NCBI GenBank assembly: GCA_023391335.1
Contig: JAEWBG010000065.1
Location: 74,828 to 138,827 of the forward strand
Length of the DNA: 64,000 nucleotides
Direction: 5' to 3'
Source of the DNA: Pseudomonadota bacterium
GTDB lineage: Bacteria; Pseudomonadota; Gammaproteobacteria; Steroidobacterales; Steroidobacteraceae
Of the stretch, positions 9,354-17,237 are shown piece by piece. Made by a program: the position numbers and the translations under genes. The notes under the pieces are model-generated. The model did not search any database. It was given only the letters and a program-made list of their open reading frames with translations, and was not told where the DNA came from. Position 1 is the stretch's first letter. Every line of letters starts with the position of its first letter.

Positions 9354-10175
9354 ATGAAGGACACGGCTCAACTCTATTGGCGCAATGACAAGTTGCCTTT
9401 CCTCGAACTGCGCAGCACTTACGGCAGTCGCCAGTCCTACAAACCGCACTTTCATCCGACACTCTCTTTTGGTGCAGTCATCGCCGGGAAGACTCGCGCG
9501 AACTGTAGCGGTCGAGAGTTCGTGCTCGGTGAGGGCGACTTGGTGCTCATCGCGCCTCATGTGGTGCATTCCTGCAATCCGATCGCGGGAGAAGCGCGCA
9601 GCTATCACATGCTCTACTTGAATACGGCTTGGTGTGTCGAGAACGTCGCCGCCCTGCAAGTCTCATCGTTCGTGAACGGAAGTTGCGTACTCCGCAGCCC
9701 AGGGTTGTTTGCTAACTATCTCGAGTTCGTCGCCGCCCTTCCCGATCTAAATACATCGGATGCGACGAGGGGAGTGCAGCATTTGTTGGAGTCGGCTGCA
9801 GAAGGTGCTGTTCCGTCGGCCCCTTCGATGGAAAACGAGCCGCTAGCGGAGCGAATCAAACAAGCTCTCCTGGACAACATAACGGCACGGATCACCCTGG
9901 ATGAACTGGCAATTGAATTCGGCTGCCGGAAGGAAACACTGATCCGCGTGTTCCGACGCGCGTTCCACACCACGCCGTACGCCTTCTTAAACAACGTGCG
10001 CGTGGAGCAAGCCAAGCAGCGGTTGAAGCTTGGGGAAGACATTGCAGATGTCGCTGCGGACTTGGGATTCAGTGATCAAGCACAGCTACATCGCACGTTC
10101 GTGAACTATACGGCCTCAACGCCGGGCCAATACCGCCGCGCGCGCTCGGCAGCGACGATCAATTTTCGACAATAG
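9354..10175 (+). CDS. AraC-family transcriptional regulator
   Basis: A 273-residue regulator. Residues 1-150 form a cupin-like AraC ligand domain (YKPHFHPTLSFGAVIAGKTRA, ...GDLVLIAPHVVHSCNP); residues 180-270 carry two helix-turn-helices (LDELAIEFGCRKETLIRVFRRAFHTTPYAFLNNVRVEQA and IADVAADLGFSDQAQLHRTFVNYTASTPGQYRR). The ATG at 9354 begins the conserved domain, whereas the longer frame from 9153 adds a non-conserved Arg/Cys-rich tail. The DUF3291 gene follows 48 bases later and may be co-transcribed. Confidence 0.88.
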   Translation: MKDTAQLYWRNDKLPFLELRSTYGSRQSYKPHFHPTLSFGAVIAGKTRANCSGREFVLGEGDLVLIAPHVVHSCNPIAGEARSYHMLYLNTAWCVENVAALQVSSFVNGSCVLRSPGLFANYLEFVAALPDLNTSDATRGVQHLLESAAEGAVPSAPSMENEPLAERIKQALLDNITARITLDELAIEFGCRKETLIRVFRRAFHTTPYAFLNNVRVEQAKQRLKLGEDIADVAADLGFSDQAQLHRTFVNYTASTPGQYRRARSAATINFRQ

Positions 10176-10223
10176 CTGCAATCCGCGTCTCGATAGTCTA
10201 TGACCTTTTTTCGGAGGGTCGCC

Positions 10224-10709
10224 GTGACGCACTATCATTTGGCGCAGATCAACATTGCTAAGGCTCTAGCCGATCTCGATTCGCCACACATGGCGGGATT
10301 TCGCTCACGGCTCAACGAAATCAACATGCTGGCCGACAATGCCAAGGGCTTTGTCTGGCGTCTTCAATCCGATGCTGGCGATGCAACGTCTATCCACGTA
10401 TTTGAGGATCCGCGGATTTACATCAACTTGAGCGTTTGGGAGACGCCCGAGGATCTGAAGAACTTCGTTTATCGGAGTCTGCACGTCGAGTTGATCCGCG
10501 ACCGCGAGGCTTTGTTCAGCCGATTGCCGCAACAACATCAAGCGGCGTGGTGGGTGCCAGCGGGTCATCGTCCTTCGGCAGAAGAAGGACGAGATCGTCT
10601 CCTGACCTTGCGTGCGCGAGGACCCAGTGCAGTGGCATTCACGCTGGCGCGGCCGTTTCCTCGGCCGAGCGACTCGGCCTCGAGGAAGCTCACAGATTCG
10701 GTGATGTAA
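10224..10709 (+). CDS. DUF3291 domain protein
   Basis: A 161-residue protein matching DUF3291: it opens YHLAQINIAKALADLDSPHMAGF and contains the family blocks GFVWRLQSD, INLSVWETPEDLKNFVYRS and AAWWVPAGHRPS. These fold as a ferredoxin-like dimer related to antibiotic-biosynthesis monooxygenases, but no reaction is established. The GTG at 10224 was chosen over the ATG at 10200 because GGAGG sits 6 bases upstream of it. The last 40 residues (from about 120) are rich in Arg and Pro and look unconserved. Confidence 0.78.
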   Translation: MTHYHLAQINIAKALADLDSPHMAGFRSRLNEINMLADNAKGFVWRLQSDAGDATSIHVFEDPRIYINLSVWETPEDLKNFVYRSLHVELIRDREALFSRLPQQHQAAWWVPAGHRPSAEEGRDRLLTLRARGPSAVAFTLARPFPRPSDSASRKLTDSVM

Positions 10710-10806
10710 CTTGCCTCGGAGAATCTGGAGACGACTCGCTGTTGACCCCGAAATCAGCGCGATGCGACGATCAATGCATCCAATCTTCGGATGTGCCGAG
10801 ATCGTA

Positions 10807-12426
10807 ATGAATAGCAAAAAAACCGCGCAGACCTGCGCTGCACTGCTGGCTACTTGCATCCTCTGCACATCGGCATCTGCCAGGGCCGCAAACGCCATCG
10901 ATGCTCGCGTCACCGTAGAGGCCGACAAGCCCGGCGCTCGTATCGATCCAAACATCTACGGACAATTCGTCGAGCACCTCGGCCGCGGCGTGTACGAGGG
11001 GATCTGGGTCGGTGAGAGCTCATCCATTCCAAATGTGCGAGGCATCCGCAGCGACGTCGTTTCGGCTTTGCGCCGGATACATGTTCCATTGGTGCGCTGG
11101 CCGGGCGGTTGTTTCGCCGAGCTCTACCATTGGCGAGACGGAATCGGTCCTCGCGATAAACGTCCACGCAATGTGAACAGCGCGTGGGGCGACGAGCCCG
11201 AGACGAACGCGTTCGGCACGCATGAATTCATGGACTTTCTGGATCAGATCGGAGCGAAAGCCTTCATTTCAGTCAATGTCACGACGGGCACAGCCGGCGA
11301 AGCGCGGGATTGGCTGCAGTACATGACTGAACCTGCCGATTCGGCGCTTGGATCTCAACGAGCCGCCAACGGACATCCAAAGCCTTATGAAGTGTCCTTC
11401 GTCGGCATCGGCAATGAGACCTGGGGCTGTGGCGGCAATATGACCGCAACTCATTACGCAGATGTCTATCGAGCATACGTAAGTGCTCTGCGTGCACCGT
11501 CACGTCAGTTGATCGCGTCCGACGCAAACTCCGATGACTATGATTGGACGGCAACACTGCTGGACAAAGCGCTGTATCGACACACTCGTGCCTTCGCCGA
11601 GTCGGCCGAACTCGCGTACGTGAGCCGTCAACCGCAGATCGACATGATGTCGATCCATTTCTACACATTCTCTGGGAACGACTGGAGCAAAAAGAGTCCC
11701 GCGCTCGGGTTCAGCGCGAGCGAGTGGGCGCAATCGATGCTTCGCACATCACGGACGGACGAAATGATTCAGCGGCACTCTGACATCCTCGATCGCTACG
11801 ATCCCGAAAAGCGCATCGGGTTGTCCTTCAGTGAGTGGGGTACATGGTGGGCTAAGGAAGAAAAGCCTCGATCCAATCTGTATCAACAGAACACTCTGCG
11901 GGATGCGGTCATCGCTGGTCTGACGCTGAATATTTTTCAGAATCGCGCCGATCGGGTACGGATGGCGAATATCGCCCAAATGATCGATGTTCTGCAGTCG
12001 ATGATCCTGACGCGGGGCAGGCAGATCGTGCTAACGCCTACTTACCACGTGTTCGATCTCTATCAGGTGCACCAGGGCGCAACGCTCTTGCCAGTGCAAA
12101 TTGCTGCTGACAACTACGTATCCGGTGCGGTGACGCTTCCCGCCATTAGCGTGAGCGCATCTCGCGACGAGCAAGGCCGCATCCACGTGTCCGTGGTGAA
12201 CTTGGATCCTGATCGTGATGCTTCTATGACACTCGCGCTGAACGGAATAATGGCGAGCAGTGCATCAGCGCGGGTACTGACGGCCGATGCAATGGATGCA
12301 CACAACGACTTCGATGCGCCTCAGCGTCTCGCGCCGCGTGAACTACAGGGCGTCTCTATTCGAAACGGCAACGTGAAACTGACAATTCCTGCTAAGTCGG
12401 TGACTGTGGTCGAGTTGAAAGACTAG
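10807..12426 (+). CDS. Exported GH51 alpha-L-arabinofuranosidase
   Basis: A 539-residue enzyme that removes arabinose side chains from arabinoxylan or arabinan. Residues 1-30 form a signal peptide (hydrophobic core CAALLATCILCTSASARAANA), so it acts in the periplasm or outside. The (beta/alpha)8 domain has the GH51 blocks IYGQFVEHLGRGVYEGIW and PLVRWPGGCFAE, the acid/base Glu204 in GIGNETWGCGG and the nucleophile Glu343 in FSEWGTWW; the C-terminal 130 residues form the usual beta-sandwich. The ATG at 10807 starts the signal peptide. With the GH10 xylanase at 5.2-6.9 kb it makes up a small arabinoxylan-degrading set. Confidence 0.92.
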   Translation: MNSKKTAQTCAALLATCILCTSASARAANAIDARVTVEADKPGARIDPNIYGQFVEHLGRGVYEGIWVGESSSIPNVRGIRSDVVSALRRIHVPLVRWPGGCFAELYHWRDGIGPRDKRPRNVNSAWGDEPETNAFGTHEFMDFLDQIGAKAFISVNVTTGTAGEARDWLQYMTEPADSALGSQRAANGHPKPYEVSFVGIGNETWGCGGNMTATHYADVYRAYVSALRAPSRQLIASDANSDDYDWTATLLDKALYRHTRAFAESAELAYVSRQPQIDMMSIHFYTFSGNDWSKKSPALGFSASEWAQSMLRTSRTDEMIQRHSDILDRYDPEKRIGLSFSEWGTWWAKEEKPRSNLYQQNTLRDAVIAGLTLNIFQNRADRVRMANIAQMIDVLQSMILTRGRQIVLTPTYHVFDLYQVHQGATLLPVQIAADNYVSGAVTLPAISVSASRDEQGRIHVSVVNLDPDRDASMTLALNGIMASSASARVLTADAMDAHNDFDAPQRLAPRELQGVSIRNGNVKLTIPAKSVTVVELKD

Positions 12427-12459
12427 CCAGCAGTGACACAAGGACCGCTAGTGCCAACG

Positions 12460-12494
12460 CCTGCCGGCGCGCCACGAAAGGCAACGCCGGCAGG
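12460..12494 (-). terminator. Terminator hairpin of exported-peptide gene, copy 1
   Basis: Perfect 10-bp arms (CCTGCCGGCG / CGCCGGCAGG) enclose a 15-base loop, 12 bases after the stop of the small gene. Copy 2 at 15709-15743 has the same arms, the same loop length and a loop differing at only 3 of 15 bases, so the structure is conserved. There is no clear T-tract, so it may stabilise the 3' end rather than terminate by itself. Confidence 0.7.
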
Positions 12495-12506
12495 GGGCAC
12501 GGGGGA

Positions 12507-12656
12507 TTACTCGAGCGCGGTGACGGTCACCGAATACCCGTGGTGATGGGTTGAGCGTTCAGCAGCGAATGCACCGAGCGAGAGGCTGGCGCTGATGATC
12601 ACTGCTGAAAGGATCATGCATACGGCGCTCTGAATCTTGCTGGTCACGGCGAACAT
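12507..12656 (-). CDS. 49-residue exported His-containing peptide, copy 1
   Basis: An ATG with AAGGAG 8 bases upstream opens a 49-codon gene. The N-terminal 31 residues (MFAVTSKIQSAVC then a hydrophobic core to SLGAFA) are a signal peptide or single membrane helix; cleavage after AFA would leave AERSTHHHGYSVTVTALE, an 18-residue peptide with three adjacent His. Copy 2 (15753-15902) is 42/49 identical in protein, while about twice as many codons differ silently as by replacement, which is good evidence that both are translated and under selection. The family is not one I can name; metal binding by the His triplet is only a guess. Confidence 0.8.
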   Translation of the reverse strand: MFAVTSKIQSAVCMILSAVIISASLSLGAFAAERSTHHHGYSVTVTALE

Positions 12657-12714
12657 GGCGATCTCCTTACGAACTCTTCTGCAGCGATAGCCGCGTTATT
12701 GCGGGGTTAACGCT

Positions 12715-12743
12715 AAGACACGGCAAACCCCTTCCGGGTTACA
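12715..12743 (-). promoter_or_regulatory. Predicted ECF-sigma-type promoter, copy 1
   Basis: On the minus strand TGTAAC (12743-12738) and GTGTCTT (12721-12715) are separated by exactly 16 bases. Copy 2 has the same two hexamer-like elements at the same spacing although the 16-base spacer is quite different, which is the pattern expected of -35 and -10 elements read by an extracytoplasmic-function sigma factor. The leader to the ATG is about 50 bases and includes the 18 bases 12691-12708, identical in both copies, able to form a 4-bp CCGC/GCGG hairpin. Confidence 0.65.
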
Positions 12744-12757
12744 CCAAAAACGCAAAT

Positions 12758-12784
12758 ACCGGCCAATGACATTCGGTTGCCGGT
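12758..12784. promoter_or_regulatory. Conserved dyad upstream of peptide promoter, copy 1
   Basis: ACCGGC-N15-GCCGGT, placed 14 bases upstream of the -35 element. The same arms, same 15-base gap and same distance recur at copy 2, with only the middle partly conserved (ATTCGGTT / GTTCGGAT). It could be an activator site, or a hairpin insulating the promoter from readthrough. Confidence 0.5.
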
Positions 12785-13007
12785 GAAGAGGATCCAGAGG
12801 TTTACCCCCGGCTTCTTGGTGCAAGGCAGCGATGTTGTTCGGGGAGGTCGATGGAGGCTAGGGCGATCGCGGCCACTGGCTTTGCCGATCGAGAAAATTC
12901 TGCGTCAGATCTGTCGGAGTCCGTTGGTCTGGTGCGTCCTTGGTACGGCCCCGCAGACAGGCTATGTTCGGCGGGTCTCGGAAGGTGATCGAAACAAAGA
13001 GAAGCTC

Positions 13008-13412
13008 ATGATCAAACAGGTTTATATCAATCTCCCCGTCGCCGACCTCGCAAAGTCCCGGGCCTTCTTCGAGGCACTGGGGTTTTCATGCAACCCGGAT
13101 ATGCAGGACGGAAATTGCGCGTGCATTGTCATAAACGAGACGATGTCTGTGATGCTGGCAACGCACTCGAGGTTTCGTGACTTCACGCCAAAAGAAGTTT
13201 GCGATACGAGTAAGGCCGTGGAGGTCTTGTTCAACCTCAGTTGTGAGAGCCGAGACGAGGTCGATGCGCTCGTTGCGAAAGCAATCGCTGCGGGTGGCTA
13301 TACATACGATAAGCCCGAGGACTTTGGCTTCATGTACACGCACAGCTTCGTCGACTTGGACGGTCATGGCTGGGGAGTGATGCACTTCAATGGCGTGCCG
13401 CCAAAACAGTGA
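13008..13412 (+). CDS. VOC-family (glyoxalase/bleomycin-resistance-like) protein
   Basis: A 134-residue protein of the vicinal oxygen chelate fold: IKQVYINLPVADLAKSRAFFEALGFSCNPDM at the start and the C-terminal YTHSFVDLDGHGWGVMHFN. The pattern matches the 'VOC family protein' subgroup related to PhnB and lactoylglutathione lyase-like proteins; the metal ligands of true glyoxalase I are not all present, so the reaction is unknown. The ATG at 13008 was chosen since the fold starts immediately; the longer frame from 12777 would run through the copy-1 promoter dyad. Confidence 0.83.
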   Translation: MIKQVYINLPVADLAKSRAFFEALGFSCNPDMQDGNCACIVINETMSVMLATHSRFRDFTPKEVCDTSKAVEVLFNLSCESRDEVDALVAKAIAAGGYTYDKPEDFGFMYTHSFVDLDGHGWGVMHFNGVPPKQ

Positions 13413-13736
13413 GCTTTCGACGCGCAGAGCCCGGTACGAGCGATCCTTGCTTCAAAACTCTGAGAAACGTCATTTTCCGACGGTGCGCGAGATCGCCGCG
13501 CGCCTCGGATCCTCGATACTGACGACGTAGGCCAGTCCACTCTTACCCGTGCGCAACGCATGGACAATGCGAAATACGCACCTCGCGCAGCACACTACGT
13601 CCGGAGTGCTTGCGAACACCCGAGGTCGGCTCGCCCGTGGGCGACTCATGGCCAGTCCGTGATGCTCTGCATCTGGCCCAGCCTCAAGTAGACTTGCGAC
13701 GCATAGTGCACCGTACCCGCCCAAGCAAGAGACTAC
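13413..13736. other. Intergenic stretch without a supported gene
   Basis: A minus-strand frame of 59 codons from 13649 to 13470 is open, but it has no ribosome site and no recognisable motif, so it is not called. Nothing else was seen apart from the weak AAGAGA site just before the kinase GTG. Confidence 0.3.
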
Positions 13737-15644
13737 GTGCTGAACCGCCTGAGCTTACGAACTATATTTGACCCCAACGGCGCGCCTGGCGGCATCGCCA
13801 ATGCCCTTCGGTACGGGACTTCGCTCGCGATCATCGGGATTGCGGAAGTGTTGTTCCGCATTGTGTCGTGGCAGATCGAACCGCTGCCGCCCTTCATCAT
13901 TTTCTATCCCGTCCTTGTAGTTGTCTGCGTCTTCTGCGGACTGGGTCCTGCGCTTCTGGCGCTGGCACTTTGCGGATTGGTCGGAGTGTCGAATGGCGTA
14001 GGGGCGCTGGCGCTCGGAATCTTCATCGTCCTGAACTTGGCGATGTTTGCAGTGTTGCGAACGCTCCGTCGCGCACAACACAGCGAAGCGATCGCACATT
14101 CGCAGATGCAAGGGCTGTTGGAAAAAACCCAAGCAGAACGTGAGTGGTATTCGCTCGTTTTGAGGAGCATCGCGGAAGAGGTTTACTTTACCGACATTGA
14201 CGGTCGCTATCGTTACGCGAATCACGCCGTGCTCAATGAATTCGGATATGAGCGTGTCGACGGCGTGCCCGTCACAGACATCCTCGCGCGACTCGAGGTC
14301 TACCGAGCAGATGGCTCGCCGCGGCCCATAGAAGAGGCACCGCCCTTGCGTGCTTTGAAGGGTGAGGTCATTGGCGATGAAGAACAAATCGTACGCGTGC
14401 CTCGTACGGGCGAGTTTAGATATCGCCAAGTGAGCGCATCACCAGTTCGGGATGCAGGCGGCAATATCATCGGGTCGGTTTCGGTGGTTCGCGATATCAC
14501 GGAGCGAAAGCGCGCCGAAGAGGCATTGCGCGAAGCGGACCGACGCAAGGACGTGTTCATGTCCACGCTCTCTCACGAGTTGCGCAATCCGCTTGCGCCG
14601 ATTCGCACGGCGGCGATGGTCATGGAATCGCCACAGGCGGGTCCAGAGGAGATCGAGCGCGCTCGTCGCATTATCGTGCGACAAGTCACCCACATGGCGT
14701 CGTTGCTGGATGATTTGCTCGAGGTCTCGCGCTATACGCGCGGAGATCTGGTTCTACGAAAATCACACGTGCCGCTGCAGCAAGTGCTCGCTGGAGCCAT
14801 AGAAGTGGCGCAACCGCTTCTGCAGGAGAAGGGGCATCAGTTGCGCATCGACGTACCTGAACCATCGCCGGTGATAGAGGCGGATCCACTGCGCCTCACT
14901 CAGGTAGTCAGCAACTTGTTGACCAACGCAGCGAAGTACACAAACGCAGGTGGAGAAATCATCCTGGCATGTCGAGCCGACGATCAGGGGCTGAAATTAT
15001 CCGTTCAGGACAACGGGATCGGTCTTGCGCCGGAGTCTCTCGTTCGCATCTTCGAGATGTTCGTTCAAGTCGAGTCGACACGAGCCCAATTGCAAGGAGG
15101 ATTGGGAATCGGACTGGCACTCGTCAAAGCGATCGTCGAATTGCACGGAGGACGCGTGGAAGCGCAGAGCGAGGGCCTCAGTCGTGGCAGTACCTTTACC
15201 ATCAGCCTGCCGTCGAACGTTCTGGTGCGGCACGTGGGCACAGCGAACAAGAAATCACCCACCGGACACTCGCCTGTGTTCCGCATATTGGCTGCGGATG
15301 ACAACGTCGATGCGTCAAAGTCGTTGGGGATGTTCCTGGAGCTGTCTGGACATCAGGTAACGCTGGCCCAAGACGGGTTGAGTGCGCTGCGCATAGCAGA
15401 ACAACTTCGGCCGGAGGTCATTGTGCTGGATATCGGGATGCCGGGAATGAATGGCTATGAGGTCGCTCGCGAACTGCGGAAGCAGCCTTGGGCCAAAGAT
15501 ATGTTTCTGATCGCACTAACAGGTTGGGGCCAGGAATCAGATCGCGCCGAGGCAATCGAGGCTGGCTTCGACATTCATTTCACCAAACCGGTGGATCCAT
15601 CCGAATTGCAAGCGGCATTGCCTCGGCGAGAGGACAAGAAATAG
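13737..15644 (+). CDS. Membrane-bound PAS hybrid sensor histidine kinase
   Basis: A 635-residue hybrid kinase. Order: three or four membrane helices (about residues 28-108, DUF4118-like), a short coil, a PAS/PAC domain (about 135-257, ending VSVVRDITERKRAEE), HisKA with the phosphoacceptor His280 in STLSHELRNPLAP, HATPase (N box NLLTNAAKYTNAGG, then DNGIGL and GLGIGLALVKAIVELHGG), and a C-terminal receiver with Asp565 in IVLDIGMPGMNG and the Lys in FTKPVD. There is no output domain, so a phosphorelay partner is expected elsewhere. It starts at a GTG. Peptide copy 2 lies head-on beyond its 3' end. Confidence 0.92.
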   Translation: MLNRLSLRTIFDPNGAPGGIANALRYGTSLAIIGIAEVLFRIVSWQIEPLPPFIIFYPVLVVVCVFCGLGPALLALALCGLVGVSNGVGALALGIFIVLNLAMFAVLRTLRRAQHSEAIAHSQMQGLLEKTQAEREWYSLVLRSIAEEVYFTDIDGRYRYANHAVLNEFGYERVDGVPVTDILARLEVYRADGSPRPIEEAPPLRALKGEVIGDEEQIVRVPRTGEFRYRQVSASPVRDAGGNIIGSVSVVRDITERKRAEEALREADRRKDVFMSTLSHELRNPLAPIRTAAMVMESPQAGPEEIERARRIIVRQVTHMASLLDDLLEVSRYTRGDLVLRKSHVPLQQVLAGAIEVAQPLLQEKGHQLRIDVPEPSPVIEADPLRLTQVVSNLLTNAAKYTNAGGEIILACRADDQGLKLSVQDNGIGLAPESLVRIFEMFVQVESTRAQLQGGLGIGLALVKAIVELHGGRVEAQSEGLSRGSTFTISLPSNVLVRHVGTANKKSPTGHSPVFRILAADDNVDASKSLGMFLELSGHQVTLAQDGLSALRIAEQLRPEVIVLDIGMPGMNGYEVARELRKQPWAKDMFLIALTGWGQESDRAEAIEAGFDIHFTKPVDPSELQAALPRREDKK

Positions 15645-15708
15645 CGCCGCATGGTTGCCTCGGAACCCTCGAGCATCGTTCAGCTTCTCTAACTCGCCTT
15701 TGCCAAAG

Positions 15709-15743
15709 CCTGCCGGCGCGTCATGAAAGACAACGCCGGCAGG
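15709..15743 (-). terminator. Terminator hairpin of exported-peptide gene, copy 2
   Basis: Same 10-bp arms and 15-base loop as the copy at 12460-12494, starting 9 bases after the stop codon of the small gene. Located 65 bases past the hybrid kinase stop on the opposite strand, so it may also end that transcript. Confidence 0.7.
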
Positions 15744-15752
15744 GGGCATGCG

Positions 15753-15902
15753 TTACTGCAGTTCGGTGATCGTCACCGAATAGCCCTGGTGATGCGTTGC
15801 ACGCTCAGCCGCGAATGCACCGAGCGAGAGGCTGGCACTGATGATGACAGCCGAAAGAATCATGCAAACGACGCTCTGGATTTTGCGGGTCACGGCAAAC
15901 AT
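15753..15902 (-). CDS. 49-residue exported His-containing peptide, copy 2
   Basis: Paralogue of the gene at 12507-12656, with the same length, the same AAGGAG site and the same signal-like N-terminus (MFAVTRKIQSVVC ... SLGAFA). The predicted mature part is AERATHHQGYSVTITELQ, with a HHQ in place of HHH. Seven residues differ from copy 1 (positions 6, 11, 35, 39, 45, 47, 49), five of them in the predicted mature part, while the signal core is invariant. Promoter, leader and terminator are duplicated with it. Function unknown. Confidence 0.8.
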   Translation of the reverse strand: MFAVTRKIQSVVCMILSAVIISASLSLGAFAAERATHHQGYSVTITELQ

Positions 15903-15956
15903 GGCGATCTCCTTGGTCTCTCTCTGCGATGTCCGCGTTATTGCGGGGTTGAGCTC

Positions 15957-15985
15957 AAGACACAGCAGGGGGCCTCCTAGTTACA
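15957..15985 (-). promoter_or_regulatory. Predicted ECF-sigma-type promoter, copy 2
   Basis: TGTAAC (15985-15980) and GTGTCTT (15963-15957) with a 16-base spacer on the minus strand, matching copy 1 in elements and spacing while the spacer bases differ. The leader contains the identical 18-base block at 15933-15950. No ECF sigma gene lies in this window. Confidence 0.65.
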
Positions 15986-15999
15986 GCTAAAATGCAGAT

Positions 16000-16026
16000 A
16001 CCGGCGAACGGCGTTCGGATGCCGGT
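16000..16026. promoter_or_regulatory. Conserved dyad upstream of peptide promoter, copy 2
   Basis: ACCGGC-N15-GCCGGT, 14 bases upstream of the copy-2 -35 element, in the same geometry as 12758-12784. Confidence 0.5.
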
Positions 16027-16087
16027 AGAACTCGCGAACTCGGAATTTAGACGCCAAGTATTGAGCTGGCGGAGCACGATCGGGTTG

Positions 16088-16918
16088 ATGCGCCGCGAGA
16101 CATCGGAGTTACTGGTGCAAGCAACTGAAGTGGATACATCGGCAGCAGACGCATACGAGGCTTCTCTCGTACCCGGATTAATCGCGCTCTGGGCAGAACT
16201 CATCGTATCGGAAGCCAAAATTACCGAAGGCATGAGCATTCTCGACGTCGGGTGTGGCACTGGAATCGTCGCTCGGCATGCGGCACGTCGAAGTGGCTCC
16301 GCCGGCAGAGTCGTGGGCATGGATATCGATCAGGGAATGCTTGGAGCCGCGAAGTCCGTATCGATCAAGGAAGGCCTATCGATCGACTATCAGTACGGCT
16401 CTGCTTGCGAGCTACCGTTTGACTCCGGTGCGTTCGATGCTCTGTTGTGTTTGCAAGGCCTGCAGTACTTTCCGGATCCGCTGAGGGCCTTGCGTGAATT
16501 TCGCCGTGTTCTTAAGCCCCGATCGGTGCTGGCCATCGTCACGTGGAGCGAACTGGAGTCCTGCAAGGGTTGGTGGGCACTGGTGAGTGCCCTTGAACGT
16601 CGAGGCATCGACGCAAGTGCCGCCCGCAAACCATTTGCATTGTCCAGCGCTGACGAAATTCGCTCGCTGTGCGCGCGAGCCGGATTCGAAGACATTTCAG
16701 TCCATGCGGAGCAAAGAGTTTCGAATTTCCGATCGGCGAATCACTTCGTTGCCGCCATGCTTCAAGGTGCACCGTCGACCAGGCTGGCGCTCGAGCAAGT
16801 TCCCAAAGGGGAATGGCCTGATTTCATCTCGGAAGTGGAGGATTTGCTCGCACGGTGGCAAACGGCTTCGGGGCTCGCGTTTCCCACTCAATGCAATGTA
16901 GTGACGGCTCGGCGCTAG
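16088..16918 (+). CDS. Class I SAM-dependent methyltransferase (UbiE/Methyltransf_11 type)
   Basis: A 276-residue soluble enzyme. The SAM site is clear: motif I ILDVGCGTGIVARHAARRSG (about residues 52-71), the acidic end of motif II in VVGMDIDQGML, and the motif LPFDSGAFDALLCLQGLQYFPD. The later part KPRSVLAIVTW is typical of UbiE-like enzymes. The acceptor is not readable. The ATG at 16088 is preferred; a TTG three bases earlier and an ATG at 15992, which lies inside the peptide promoter region, are alternatives. A weak GGAG lies about 15 bases upstream, so the start is the least certain part. Confidence 0.82.
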   Translation: MRRETSELLVQATEVDTSAADAYEASLVPGLIALWAELIVSEAKITEGMSILDVGCGTGIVARHAARRSGSAGRVVGMDIDQGMLGAAKSVSIKEGLSIDYQYGSACELPFDSGAFDALLCLQGLQYFPDPLRALREFRRVLKPRSVLAIVTWSELESCKGWWALVSALERRGIDASAARKPFALSSADEIRSLCARAGFEDISVHAEQRVSNFRSANHFVAAMLQGAPSTRLALEQVPKGEWPDFISEVEDLLARWQTASGLAFPTQCNVVTARR

Positions 16919-16945
16919 AACGACACGAAAAATGGGCTTTGCCAA

Positions 16946-16970
16946 GCTGATATTAGCGGCTAATATTAGC
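16946..16970. promoter_or_regulatory. Tandem 12-bp palindromes, probable RHH operator
   Basis: GCTGATATTAGC (16946-16957) and the perfect palindrome GCTAATATTAGC (16959-16970) stand 13 bases apart centre to centre and end 2 bases before the ATG of the ribbon-helix-helix gene. RHH proteins bind adjacent short palindromes cooperatively, so autoregulation is the simple reading. The site occupies the place where a ribosome site would be; none is visible. Confidence 0.65.
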
Positions 16971-16972
16971 CT

Positions 16973-17155
16973 ATGGGCAGAACCGTACGCACACAGGTCG
17001 CGCTGTATCTCGACGATGAATACATCGTGATGCTCGACAAGCTAGCCAAGAAGACGGGGCGGACCAAGCAGGATCTGCTCAGGGAAGCCGTCAATACGTT
17101 GCTGGTCGAGTATCGAATGTTCGATCGAAAAAAGCTCAAAGCACCTGCGCATTGA
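16973..17155 (+). CDS. Ribbon-helix-helix (CopG/Arc-type) regulator
   Basis: A complete 60-residue RHH protein: an N-terminal beta strand TVRTQVALYLDDEYIVML, then helix KLAKKTGRTKQDLLREAV and a second helix NTLLVEYRMF. The GRTKQDLLREAV block is the usual CopG helix-turn. There is no toxin gene beside it, so it may be an orphan antitoxin or a plain regulator. Two tandem palindromes directly before its start suggest it represses itself; no Shine-Dalgarno is visible, so translation may be leaderless. Confidence 0.78.
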   Translation: MGRTVRTQVALYLDDEYIVMLDKLAKKTGRTKQDLLREAVNTLLVEYRMFDRKKLKAPAH

Positions 17156-17237
17156 CCCGTGTGCGCATCATTCGGGCATCTCGTTTCGAGAACTCGCCTT
17201 GCACGACGCCCTTTTCCGATGTGAGCGCGCTAATCCT

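Noticed and set aside
12427..13007. Possible plus-strand gene from 12777 into the VOC protein
   Set aside because: The extra 77 codons would cross the conserved promoter dyad of peptide copy 1 and match nothing; the VOC fold starts at 13008.
13470..13649. 59-codon minus-strand frame before the hybrid kinase
   Set aside because: No Shine-Dalgarno, no motif and no second copy to test; not distinguishable from chance.
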